Positions 7,154 through 15,358 of a DNA stretch of 64,000 bases are shown piece by piece. Source of the DNA: Lentibacter algarum. GTDB lineage: Bacteria > Pseudomonadota > Alphaproteobacteria > Rhodobacterales > Rhodobacteraceae. The stretch's first letter is position 1. Each line of letters begins with the position of its first letter. The DNA lies in assembly GCF_018860975.1 (NCBI RefSeq), contig NZ_JAHKQI010000010.1:124001-188000 (forward strand), written 5' to 3'. A program made the position numbers and the translations under genes. The notes under the pieces are model-generated. The model was given only the letters and a program-made list of their open reading frames with translations. It was not told the DNA's origin and did not search any database.

Positions 7154-10100
7154 CTAATGAAAATCCCTGCTTGGAAACAGCTTTCTGGCTTGATCGCGCG
7201 GGTGGTATGCGCGGCCTCCTGTCGCCTCCTGTTTTGGTCTGGGGGTGTCGTCTGCTTGAGGCAGCGTCTGCCCCACGGCGTCGCCCATCGGATGGCCAAG
7301 CCCCGACAGCCGATGCGATATGTCCTGAATATCTTGGGCAATCAGATGCACAACAATGCCTTCACGTTGCAGATATCCAGTCACCTGCAACAACCGCCCG
7401 CCCATCACAGCCTTGCGAAACTGCTCATATACTTTGGGCCAAACGACGATATTGCTCACACCGGTTTCATCCTCCAATGTCAGAAAAACAACTCCCGAGG
7501 CCGTGCCCGGACGCTGGCGCGTGATGACCAGCCCACACACGGCAACACGCCCAAGCGGCACATCTGCAAGCTCGGCATGCGGCGTAACCATGCTGAGAGA
7601 GGGCCGGATCAACTCAACAGGATGCGCCCGCAGTGACATGCGCATTGAGACATAATCCTCAACCACCTCCTCACCGAGGTTCATCATCGGCAAGACCACC
7701 TCTGGCTCGGCAATCACCTCGCCATCAATCGGATCATTGAACAGCGGCAACGGCGTGTCGGCTCTGATCGCTTTTACCTGCCATAGCGCATCGCGTCGGG
7801 TTAAGCCCACACCCGTAAAGGCATCGGCTTCCGCCAGCCGCTCCAGCGAGGCCGGAGAAACACCCGCACGATGCCAAAGGCTCGGGATGTCATGATACCC
7901 GTTCCCACGAGCAGACACGATCCACTCGGCATCATCGCGCTTCATCCCCTTGATCTGCCGAAACCCCAACCGCAGAGCCAAGGCCCCGTCAGCGCGTTTT
8001 TCCAAGTGGTTGTCCCAGCCTGAAGTGTTGACGCAGATCGGGCGGATTTCGATGCTGTGTTCGCGGGCATCCCTGACAATCTGTGCAGGGGCATAAAAGC
8101 CCATCGGCTGTGAGTTCAGCAGCGCACATGCAAACGCCGCCGGATGATGACACTTCAACCATGCCGAAACATAGGCCAGCATCGCAAAGGCCGCCGCGTG
8201 GCTTTCGGGAAAGCCATACTCCCCAAAACCTTCGATCTGAGAGAAACACCGGTCTGCAAACTCGGGCTCGTATCCACGCTCCAACATGCCACTGACGAAC
8301 CGGTCGCGAAACGTGCCGATCGTCCCCATCTTGCGAAAGGTCGCCAAAGAACGCCGTAAGTGGTCGGCCTCTTCAGGGCTGAAACCTGCGGCGACCACGG
8401 CAATCTGCATCGCCTGTTCCTGAAACAAAGGCACGCCGCATGTCTTGCCCAACACAGCCTCCAACGCCTCTGACGGAAAGTTGACAGCCTCCTTGCCTTG
8501 ACGCCGGTTGATATAGGGGTGAACCATGCCGCCTTGAATAGGCCCCGGACGCACAATCGCTACTTCGATCACCAAGTCATAGAATGTGCGTGGCCGCATG
8601 CGTGGCAAAAAGTTCATCTGTGCGCGGCTTTCCACTTGAAACACACCAATCGCATCGGCCTTGCACAGCATATCGTAGGTCTTGGTATCTTCCTGCGGAA
8701 CACTTGCAATATCCAGCTCAGGGCCGTCATGCAAAGAGACCAGATCAAAGCACTTGCGAATACAGGTCAGCATTCCCAGTGAAAGCACATCAACCTTGAG
8801 AATGCCCAAAGTGTCGATGTCGTCCTTGTCCCACTCGATCACCGTGCGGTCTTCCATCGCGGCATTTTCAATCGGGCAAAGCGCATCCAACCGCCCCTGC
8901 GTGATGACAAAACCGCCCACATGTTGCGAGAGATGGCGTGGAAACCCGATCATCTCGCCAATCAAACGCAGGGTTTGTGACAGCCGCCGATCACTCGGAT
9001 CAAGGCCAAGCTCGCGCACACGGGTCTCATCAACGCCCGCCCCCGACATCCCCCATATCTGGCTCGTCAGCCCGCTCAACACGTCCTGTGACAGCCCCAT
9101 AACCTTTCCAACTTCGCGTATGGCTGCACGCGTTCTAAAGTGAATGACCGTGGCGCACAGCCCTGCCCTGTGCCTTCCATATGTCTGATAGATATGCTGG
9201 ATCACTTCCTCGCGGCGTTCATGTTCAAAGTCGATATCAATATCAGGCGGCTCCCCGCGGTGCTCTGACATGAACCGCTCAAAGACCATCGTGATCGTCT
9301 CCGGCCCGACATCGGTGATGCCCAGCGCATAACACAGGATCGAGTTGGCCGCCGATCCGCGCCCCTGACACAAAATCCCCTGCCCGCGGGCAAAGGTGAC
9401 AATGTCATGCACCGTCAGAAAATAGGCGGCAAACCCCAGTGACTTCACCAGTGCCAACTCCTTTTGAACCAGCCCGCGCACGCGCTCGGTTGTGCCCTTC
9501 GGATAGCGCCGCTTCAGGCCGATGTCTGTAAGACGCACCAGCCTGTCATGGGCTGTCTCCCCCTCGCTGATCTCGGTGGGGTATTCATATGAAAGCTCTG
9601 ACAGGCAAAAGCTGCACCTGTCCGCAATCTCTTGAGTTCGCCGGATCACCGCTGGGTGCTTGCGAAACAGACGTGCCATATCCTGTAGCCCCTTTAGGCG
9701 GCGCTCTGCATTGGGAAGCGCGCGCTTGCCGATGTCATCAATGCTGCACCCCTCGCGCAAACATGTCAGCACATCCGCCAACTGCCGGCGGGCCCCGCGG
9801 TGCAGCAGCACATCACCAACAGCCACCATCGGCGCCGACGTGGTGTGCGACAATGACCTGCAGCGGTCAAAATAGGCTTGATCACTGCCGTCATAACGCG
9901 GCGCGCAACCCAGATATACGTTTGACGGAAACGCTCTGACCACCTCGGCAATATGCCCCGCAACCTGCTCCTGGCGCCCCCGCTCCCCCTGTCCTCTCTG
10001 TTCTCCCTGCCCTCTCTGTGGCAAGGCAATCAAAATCATCCCCTTGCCGCCCTCCAGCAGATCACGCTGCGACAAATGGCACGCGCCCTTTTCAGCCCGC

Positions 10101-10417
10101 CTCTTGCCCCGCGTTAGCAGGCGCGACAGGGCCTCATAGCCCTCGCGGTTCTTGGGCAACGCAACCCACTGCACCAAGCTGTCTTGTAACACCAGCCTTG
10201 CGCCAACGATCAGCTTGGGAAGCAGCGCGTCAGCATCCGTGCGCTTTAGCTCTTTTAGCGCCGCATAGGCCCGCACAACACCCGCCAGTGAATTGTGATC
10301 GGTTATCGCTATGGCCGAGAGCCCCAACTCGGCGGCCCGCGTGATCAGCTCTTCAGGGTGAGAGGCCCCCCTGAGGAAAGTGAAATTGCTTGTGGTGCAG
10401 AGTTCAGCATAGTTCAT
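7154..10417 (-). CDS. dnaE2: Error-prone DNA polymerase ImuC/DnaE2
   Basis: A 1087-residue C-family DNA polymerase of the DnaE2 (ImuC) type, the catalytic member of the alphaproteobacterial damage-inducible mutasome. An N-terminal PHP domain (FTFLRGASHPEELI, AITDHNSLAGVV) is followed by the polymerase core with CQGRGSAANSILCYALGIT and the catalytic aspartates in GEPPDIDIDFEHERREE, a helix-hairpin-helix region, and an OB fold near the C-terminus. I use the ATG at 10417: it overlaps the imuB stop by four bases (ATGA) and matches the family N-terminus MNYAELCTTSNF. An 18-bp tandem duplication at 9983-10018 adds a hydrophilic repeat within the N-terminal part. It acts with imuA and imuB upstream. 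Confidence 0.96.
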   Translation of the reverse strand: MNYAELCTTSNFTFLRGASHPEELITRAAELGLSAIAITDHNSLAGVVRAYAALKELKRTDADALLPKLIVGARLVLQDSLVQWVALPKNREGYEALSRLLTRGKRRAEKGACHLSQRDLLEGGKGMILIALPQRGQGEQRGQGERGRQEQVAGHIAEVVRAFPSNVYLGCAPRYDGSDQAYFDRCRSLSHTTSAPMVAVGDVLLHRGARRQLADVLTCLREGCSIDDIGKRALPNAERRLKGLQDMARLFRKHPAVIRRTQEIADRCSFCLSELSYEYPTEISEGETAHDRLVRLTDIGLKRRYPKGTTERVRGLVQKELALVKSLGFAAYFLTVHDIVTFARGQGILCQGRGSAANSILCYALGITDVGPETITMVFERFMSEHRGEPPDIDIDFEHERREEVIQHIYQTYGRHRAGLCATVIHFRTRAAIREVGKVMGLSQDVLSGLTSQIWGMSGAGVDETRVRELGLDPSDRRLSQTLRLIGEMIGFPRHLSQHVGGFVITQGRLDALCPIENAAMEDRTVIEWDKDDIDTLGILKVDVLSLGMLTCIRKCFDLVSLHDGPELDIASVPQEDTKTYDMLCKADAIGVFQVESRAQMNFLPRMRPRTFYDLVIEVAIVRPGPIQGGMVHPYINRRQGKEAVNFPSEALEAVLGKTCGVPLFQEQAMQIAVVAAGFSPEEADHLRRSLATFRKMGTIGTFRDRFVSGMLERGYEPEFADRCFSQIEGFGEYGFPESHAAAFAMLAYVSAWLKCHHPAAFACALLNSQPMGFYAPAQIVRDAREHSIEIRPICVNTSGWDNHLEKRADGALALRLGFRQIKGMKRDDAEWIVSARGNGYHDIPSLWHRAGVSPASLERLAEADAFTGVGLTRRDALWQVKAIRADTPLPLFNDPIDGEVIAEPEVVLPMMNLGEEVVEDYVSMRMSLRAHPVELIRPSLSMVTPHAELADVPLGRVAVCGLVITRQRPGTASGVVFLTLEDETGVSNIVVWPKVYEQFRKAVMGGRLLQVTGYLQREGIVVHLIAQDIQDISHRLSGLGHPMGDAVGQTLPQADDTPRPKQEATGGRAYHPRDQARKLFPSRDFH
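9983..10018. repeat. 18-bp tandem duplication inside dnaE2
   Basis: Two adjacent 18-bp units (9983-10000 and 10001-10018), differing at a few bases, encode RGQGEQ and RGQGER on the minus strand, within a run of Gln, Arg and Gly. The reading frame is kept. It looks like a recent in-frame slippage product in a surface loop of the N-terminal region. Confidence 0.75.
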
Positions 10418-11889
10418 GCGAAGGTCCCATGCACAAACCAGCCGGGGCTTTGCGGCGTATGGAACATCCACAAACGATGCCCCTCACGGGTCTCTACCTT
10501 CCAATAGTCGCGCACACCATGCCGCCAGTTCTCATCTTCCAGCCACCATTCCGGAGCAATGCGCTCTGGCCCCGTCACCCGACCAACCTTGAAAGACATG
10601 CCCCGCCACTTGAAGCTCCCGGGCGGGCGGTTTGTGCTTGCGGCAACATACTCGGGCGGAAACAACCGCACCGGCCTTGGAGTCAGCGAAACCCACGCGC
10701 CGCCCACCTCAGACCACGCGGCCGGAGCGATGATAAAGCTGCGTTCGGGAATATGGCTGTCAGCCGGCAGGAACCTCTGGATATTCTCCAAACCGATGCG
10801 ATTGCCCAGCCGCGTGATCAGGTCGTGCAAGCCGTCATCCTGCCGTGACTGGCCCTGCGAGGCTTGTGTGGTTTGCTCGGCGGGCAAAGCCTCCACCTGC
10901 ACAGCAACCAGCCGCAACTGGTCAATGCCAAATCCGGCATCTATCTCGCCGATGCCCCGTTCAAACAACGGGAGTATTCTGGCAGGGTCACGTAGAGGCC
11001 GTGCAAGGCGTAGCTCAACCGTTTGCGCCCCACCGTCAACCAGCCGGCAAGACAACGACAGCACCCGCACCCCCGCCATCATGCGCATCAGTTTTTCACA
11101 CAAGGGCGGCAGCAAGCGCTCGACCCCCGCCATCACATCTTTTGCCAGACCAATAGGCTCAGGCAGCGTAAGCCGTGTCGCATAGACCGGAGCATTGACC
11201 TCCGGAGAAATGCTCTCGGCCTGATGCCCTAAAGCCTGGTCGAGCCGCATCAGAACCGATGCCCCGAAGCGTTGACCAACCGTTGCGCGCGGTAGATCGG
11301 CAAGCTGCCCAACCGTCTTGATGCCCAACCGCTGCAATGTGGTGTCTTCTTTCGCCGTGATCCGAAGGCTGGCAACAGGAAGCCCCCGAACCGCTTTCAA
11401 AGTGTCGCCAGTGTCTGCACAGCCCTGTCCAAAATGCGCCAAGGCCCAGGCAGCCCCCGGAGTATCGGCAATACCGATGCTCACTGTCAGCCGCGATCGG
11501 GCCAATCGCGTTCGAATGTCGTGCAGCAACGCCGCCTCTCCTCCCAGCAGGTGAGCCGAGCCCGTGACATCCAGAAACAGCCCGTCAACGCCGTCCTCGC
11601 CAACCCAAGGGCAATAGCGCTGCGCCCACCTGACAAGGCGGCGCTGAAACGCCTGATCGGCCTGCGCATCGTGCAATTCGGTCAGCAGCGACGGGCAGAA
11701 CGAGCGGGCATCAGCCAGCCCCATACCACGCCTCAACCCGTGCTCTTCAGCCGCAGCATTCAAGCAAACAAGCCGGTCGGCATTCTTGATGTGCGCGGTA
11801 ACCGCAAAAGCACCCTCAATATGCTTCATGCGCAGAATTCGCTCGCTGGACAGGCTCGGAAACCACAGAGATACGATGCGCTTCGTCAT
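10414..11889 (-). CDS. imuB: Y-family polymerase-like mutasome subunit ImuB
   Basis: A 491-residue Y-family polymerase homolog that serves as the beta-clamp-binding hub of the ImuA-ImuB-ImuC mutasome. Family ImuB proteins lack the catalytic acidic residues of active DinB, and this is visible here: the first motif is SLWFPSLSSERIL, where active enzymes have an Asp-rich D(M/I)DxFFA segment. The palm/fingers continue with GMGLADARSFCP and GLFLDVTGSAHLLGGE, followed by a helix-hairpin-helix (LQRLGIKTVGQLADLPR) and little-finger region. The first 74 bases overlap the 3' end of imuA in another frame, and the stop overlaps the dnaE2 start by four bases, so all three genes are co-translated. Confidence 0.94.
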   Translation of the reverse strand: MTKRIVSLWFPSLSSERILRMKHIEGAFAVTAHIKNADRLVCLNAAAEEHGLRRGMGLADARSFCPSLLTELHDAQADQAFQRRLVRWAQRYCPWVGEDGVDGLFLDVTGSAHLLGGEAALLHDIRTRLARSRLTVSIGIADTPGAAWALAHFGQGCADTGDTLKAVRGLPVASLRITAKEDTTLQRLGIKTVGQLADLPRATVGQRFGASVLMRLDQALGHQAESISPEVNAPVYATRLTLPEPIGLAKDVMAGVERLLPPLCEKLMRMMAGVRVLSLSCRLVDGGAQTVELRLARPLRDPARILPLFERGIGEIDAGFGIDQLRLVAVQVEALPAEQTTQASQGQSRQDDGLHDLITRLGNRIGLENIQRFLPADSHIPERSFIIAPAAWSEVGGAWVSLTPRPVRLFPPEYVAASTNRPPGSFKWRGMSFKVGRVTGPERIAPEWWLEDENWRHGVRDYWKVETREGHRLWMFHTPQSPGWFVHGTFA

Positions 11890-12397
11890 TCCAGTCTATC
11901 CTCCAATCTCCACATGTTCCCGCTTTGTTCTTAATAAGCTCCCACTGCATGAGAGTCGAGACATCAGCTGAATATCTGGGCGAAACACGCCAGCGGGTTT
12001 GTGTGGCATTGCTGCCCATGCCCTCCTGCACAATCATCAGCCCCGTTGATGCCCCCGCCTCTGCCGCAAGTTGCAATCGGCGGCCAGATGTCAGTGTCAG
12101 AGGCTTGGTAAGCTCCGCAACAACCAGCGGCACCGCACCCGAGCGCAAGGCCTCTTCTGTCGCGGCCAGCACATCGGCCGCATTACCGCACTTCCCGACC
12201 AGAAGCTGATGCGGATCGCAATAGGCTTGCAGCCCGTTCGGGTTCAACACTTCCGGCACCCAGCCTTCCGCGAACCACAGCACCCTGCTCGAAACGAGCC
12301 CGCAGCAGATGGCGGCAAAGCTATACGAGCCTGCCCCTGTCACCTCGTGATACCGGCAGGGCTTTAGGGGAAACACATCTGGGAATCGAACAAGCAT
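11816..12397 (-). CDS. imuA: Mutasome accessory protein ImuA
   Basis: A 193-residue RecA/SulA-like protein, the first gene of the SOS mutasome operon. ImuA is required for damage-induced mutagenesis with ImuB and DnaE2 and interacts with them. The YHEVTGAGSYSFAA segment near the N-terminus and the WFAEGW and PVQRANSAHE segments match alphaproteobacterial members. It overlaps imuB by 74 bases. The ATG at 12397 is preceded immediately by AAAGGGGG, unusually close for a Shine-Dalgarno site, and a LexA box starts only 11 bases upstream, so the mRNA leader must be very short or the true start lies slightly further in. Confidence 0.88.
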   Translation of the reverse strand: MLVRFPDVFPLKPCRYHEVTGAGSYSFAAICCGLVSSRVLWFAEGWVPEVLNPNGLQAYCDPHQLLVGKCGNAADVLAATEEALRSGAVPLVVAELTKPLTLTSGRRLQLAAEAGASTGLMIVQEGMGSNATQTRWRVSPRYSADVSTLMQWELIKNKAGTCGDWRIDWNDEAHRISVVSEPVQRANSAHEAY

Positions 12398-12407
12398 CCC
12401 CCTTTAT

Positions 12408-12422
12408 GTTCACTAAACGTTC
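12408..12422 (-). promoter_or_regulatory. LexA (SOS) box of imuA-imuB-dnaE2
   Basis: GTTCACTAAACGTTC is a perfect match to the alphaproteobacterial LexA operator GTTC-N7-GTTC. It lies 11 bp upstream of imuA, the position expected for repression of the mutasome operon. The same site lies 114 bp before the divergent Nudix-type regulator gene at 12536. Confidence 0.88.
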
Positions 12423-12495
12423 TGATTTTCAAGTGCCTGTAGCCGCCCCGCAACCGCTGAAATCCCGCGGCAAGTCGATTTCACTTTACTTATAT

Positions 12496-12519
12496 CCAAA
12501 ACAGTAATATCTATTTTGG
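12496..12519. promoter_or_regulatory. Inverted repeat before the NrtR-like gene
   Basis: CCAAAA at 12496-12501 and TTTTGG at 12514-12519 form a perfect 6-bp inverted repeat with further partial pairing inside, in an AT-rich stretch ending 16 bp before the start at 12536. The site ends three bases before the AAGGAGA ribosome-binding site. NrtR-type regulators bind palindromes close to their own promoters, so an autoregulatory operator is plausible; this is inference. Confidence 0.4.
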
Positions 12520-12535
12520 CAATAAGGAGACTCAC

Positions 12536-13222
12536 ATGACCTATCCCAAGCCGACACTCGCCGCAGATATCGCTTTCATCACTGTGCATAACGCCAAACT
12601 GCATTGCCTGTTGATGAACCGTGATGATGCGACACAAGTCGGGGGGGATTGGGCCCTGCCGGGCAAATTTGTCCACGAAGATGTCTCGCTGGAAGACACC
12701 GCGCAAGCGGTTGCACTAGAGAAAGCGGGGCTGCGTGACGTCTATCTTGAACAGCTTGCAACCTACGGCGCACTCGACCGTGACCCGCGCCAAAGGGTGA
12801 TCAGCATCACCTATCTCGCGCTGGTGCCACACAGTCGCATTCAGGCCGCCATAGCCGCAAACCCCGCGCTGGCACTGGCAGAAGTAACAACCCGCTGGTC
12901 AGGCGAGACCGGTGGCCAAGCTCAAGCAACTTCGCCTGAGCACGGCGCCCTCGCCCTCGCCTTTGATCACGCCGACATCCTCGGTGATGTGGTCAAACGC
13001 CTGCGCGGCAAGCTTGACTACTCCCCCGTCGGGCTTGAGCTGCTGCCAAAGCTGTTCACCCTGCGCGATGTTCAAGAAATTCACGAGGCGATCCTTGGTC
13101 AAAAACTGGCCAAACCCGCATTCCGCCGCAAGCTGCTTGACAGAAACCTGATCAAGCCAACCGGCCAAAAAGAGCAAGCGTCGGCCTTTCGCCCCGCCGA
13201 GCTCTATAGCAAAACCAAGTAA
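12536..13222 (+). CDS. NrtR-like Nudix/winged-helix regulator
   Basis: A 228-residue protein with an N-terminal Nudix fold (residues ~5-150) and a C-terminal winged-helix segment (~155-225, with FTLRDVQEIHEAILGQ and FRRKLLDRNLI), the arrangement of NrtR, the ADP-ribose-responsive repressor of NAD-metabolism genes. The Nudix box is degenerate: where hydrolases have REUxEExGU this protein has QAVALEKAG, so the acidic catalytic residues are missing, as in regulators rather than enzymes. AAGGAGA precedes the ATG. It heads an operon with an SPFH gene (9 bp gap) and an NAD-kinase-like gene, which fits an NAD-related regulon. A simple Nudix hydrolase annotation would be misleading here. Confidence 0.82.
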   Translation: MTYPKPTLAADIAFITVHNAKLHCLLMNRDDATQVGGDWALPGKFVHEDVSLEDTAQAVALEKAGLRDVYLEQLATYGALDRDPRQRVISITYLALVPHSRIQAAIAANPALALAEVTTRWSGETGGQAQATSPEHGALALAFDHADILGDVVKRLRGKLDYSPVGLELLPKLFTLRDVQEIHEAILGQKLAKPAFRRKLLDRNLIKPTGQKEQASAFRPAELYSKTK

Positions 13223-13231
13223 GGAAACCAC

Positions 13232-14233
13232 ATGGCACATATTCAAAAATTCCCGCTCGTGCGTCACCTGCGTGCAGACGCTTCCCGCCACATCCAGCAG
13301 TATCGCAACGGCAAGCGTGTGCGCTCTGGCAAAGGCCTCGCCTTCTGGTTCCTGCCGCGCGGCACCTCATTGAGTGAAATCCCGATGGATGACCGCAACC
13401 TGCCCTTCCTGCTCAAAGGCCAGTCAGCCGATTACCAAGACCTGACAGTGCAAGGCAGCATCGCTTGGCGCGTCTCCTCCGCCGAGGACTTGGGCGAGCG
13501 TATCGACTTCACCATCGCGCCCTGGACCGGCGATCTGATCGGACAGCCGATTGATCAGATCAACAACCTGCTCGGCTCGCTCGGGCGCCGCTACATCGCG
13601 ACTTACCTCAACAGCAACTCTGTGCGCGCCTTGCTTGAGGCGGGGGTAAAACCGGTGCAAGCCGCACTCAAGGCGGGTTTTGAAAACGACAAAACCCTCA
13701 CCAGCATGGGTCTAGAGATCGTCGGTGTCAGTGTTGACGACATCGCCCCGACATCCGAACTGGCCCGCGCCCTGCAAGCGCCAACCTTCGAGAGCCTGCA
13801 ACAGCAAGCCGACGAAGCAACCTTCGCCCGCCGCGCCCTCGCGGTCGAGAAAGAACGCGCCATCGCCGAAAACGAGCTCAGCACCAAGATCGAGCTGGCA
13901 ACCCAGCAAAAAAGCCTGATAGCTCGGGAAGACGAAAACGCCCGCTCACAGGCCGAAGCGCTGGCCGCTTCGATGAAGATCGACGCGGACGCCGAGGCAA
14001 ACCGCATTCGCACCATCGACCAAGCCAAGGCCGACATGGAAAAAGAGCGCATGGACGTCTACGCTGGCCTGCCGCCCTCTGTCTTGTTCGCCATGGCAGC
14101 GCAGGAGTTTGCCGGTAAATTGCAAAACATCGACAACCTCACTGTCACCCCTGACATGATGTCAAACTTGATCGGGCAGTTCCAAAACGTGATGAAAGCC
14201 AAGCCCGAAACCCTTCCCAACGCTGTAAAGTAA
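13232..14233 (+). CDS. Soluble SPFH/band 7 domain protein
   Basis: A 333-residue protein with an SPFH (stomatin/prohibitin/flotillin) domain at about residues 20-190 (SIAWRVSSAEDLGERIDF, LGRRYIATYLNSNSVRALL, GVSVDDIAPTSELARAL) followed by an Ala/Glu-rich coiled coil at about 190-275 and a C-terminal tail with PPSVLFAMAAQEF. Unlike canonical stomatins there is no N-terminal membrane hairpin or signal, so membrane contact would have to be peripheral. SPFH proteins form large ring or cage oligomers at membranes. It sits between the NrtR-like regulator (9 bp upstream) and the NAD-kinase-like gene (17 bp downstream), so the three probably act together. Confidence 0.88.
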   Translation: MAHIQKFPLVRHLRADASRHIQQYRNGKRVRSGKGLAFWFLPRGTSLSEIPMDDRNLPFLLKGQSADYQDLTVQGSIAWRVSSAEDLGERIDFTIAPWTGDLIGQPIDQINNLLGSLGRRYIATYLNSNSVRALLEAGVKPVQAALKAGFENDKTLTSMGLEIVGVSVDDIAPTSELARALQAPTFESLQQQADEATFARRALAVEKERAIAENELSTKIELATQQKSLIAREDENARSQAEALAASMKIDADAEANRIRTIDQAKADMEKERMDVYAGLPPSVLFAMAAQEFAGKLQNIDNLTVTPDMMSNLIGQFQNVMKAKPETLPNAVK

Positions 14234-14250
14234 GAAAGCGGAATAAGAAA

Positions 14251-15174
14251 ATGACTGGCCTCGCCCCCCGTATTGTCTTTGTCACTCGGCACTCCGAGTA
14301 TCAGGCCCTCTTGCTGGCACATGGCACTCGGGGGCAGGCAGAGTTCTTTCTCAAAAGTCGTGACCAAAAGCTCAGTGACGTTGAAAGCACTCACACCGCT
14401 CTGCAAAATGCCATCAGGCAAGCCAAAGCCGGTGTGCCTGATGACTGGTCGGTTGCGGAAGTCGAGCGCAACGACCTTGACCGCTTCCTCTTCGGCAACA
14501 ACGACATCATCATCGCTGTCGGTCAGGACGGGCTGGTTGCCAACCTGGCCAAATACCTCTCGGGCCAGCCGGTAATCGGCGTGTTGCCAAGCGCCACTGG
14601 CTCGGAAGGTGTGCTGACATCAACCGCTCCTGCCGAGGTGCCGGCCCTGCTGGATGCGATCACAGGCAACAATGCCCAAATCCAGCCCCGCACCATGGTC
14701 GAGGCAAACCTGAGCAGCGGCGAGAGCTTGGTTGCGCTCAATGAGCTGTTCATCGGCCATCGCAGCCACCAGTCTGCCAAATATATTCTGCAAGTCGACG
14801 GCAAACAGGAGTTCCAATCCTCCTCTGGTGTGATCATCACCACAGGCACCGGCGCGACAGGTTGGGCAAAGTCGATCATGACAGCAACCAGCCACTTTAT
14901 TGACCTCAAACCAACCGACACCAAAGCCGCCTACTTCGCCCGCGAGCCTTGGCCCAGCAAAGCCAGCGGGTGCACACTCAAAGCCGGACAGATCGGCAAA
15001 GGAAAATCTATCACCATCACTTCGCGGATCAACGAGGGCGGCGTTATATTTGCTGATGGCATGGAGCAGGATTTTCTCAAATTCGACTGGGGCCGCCGCG
15101 CCAGCATCACAGTCTCTCACAAGGTGTTGAACCTTGTGGTTGGATCCCGAAAGCTCGACGAGGTCCCTGCGTAA
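14251..15174 (+). CDS. Diverged NAD-kinase-fold protein
   Basis: A 307-residue protein that follows the NAD kinase/diacylglycerol kinase fold. The order of motifs is preserved but each is altered: AVGQDGLVANLAKYL in place of the GGDGT loop, LNELFIGHRSHQSAKY for the NE motif, TGTGATGWAKS where true NAD kinases have TPTGSTAY, and a C-terminal FADGMEQDFLKFDWGRRASI beta-sandwich segment. This suggests either a different substrate or loss of activity. It is the last gene of the operon with the NrtR-like regulator and the SPFH protein. Automated pipelines may call it sugar kinase or NAD kinase; I consider the fold secure and the reaction open. A distinct housekeeping NAD kinase would be expected elsewhere in the genome. 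Confidence 0.78.
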   Translation: MTGLAPRIVFVTRHSEYQALLLAHGTRGQAEFFLKSRDQKLSDVESTHTALQNAIRQAKAGVPDDWSVAEVERNDLDRFLFGNNDIIIAVGQDGLVANLAKYLSGQPVIGVLPSATGSEGVLTSTAPAEVPALLDAITGNNAQIQPRTMVEANLSSGESLVALNELFIGHRSHQSAKYILQVDGKQEFQSSSGVIITTGTGATGWAKSIMTATSHFIDLKPTDTKAAYFAREPWPSKASGCTLKAGQIGKGKSITITSRINEGGVIFADGMEQDFLKFDWGRRASITVSHKVLNLVVGSRKLDEVPA

Positions 15175-15214
15175 CACGCAAATAGTCACAATCTCGGCAT
15201 GATGTGAGGTTTCA

Positions 15215-15242
15215 TTCAGTCACGACTGAACATTCCTTGACT
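15215..15242 (+). promoter_or_regulatory. Palindromic operator-like site and -35 box before the RND operon
   Basis: TTCAGTCACGACTGAA at 15215-15230 is a 16-bp palindrome (7-bp arms, 2-bp centre). Six bases later comes TTGACT (15237-15242), a good -35 hexamer; the matching -10 (TTAAAC at 15260-15265, 17 bp spacing) is weak. The arrangement resembles a TetR-type operator controlling an efflux operon. No regulator gene lies next to it. Confidence 0.45.
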
Positions 15243-15358
15243 TGCAACTCAAATACACCTTAAACGGCCTGCATGTGGCGGCGCTCGGCATACCTATGCT
15301 AAACGCCAAGGGGCTAACGAGTGTGAGGCTCCGCAGGAGCTCGATGAGGACCAACGCA

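Noticed and set aside
15242-15358. 39-residue extension of the efflux adaptor
   Set aside because: It would begin inside the -35 box and promoter region, and the ATG at 15359 has a ribosome-binding site.
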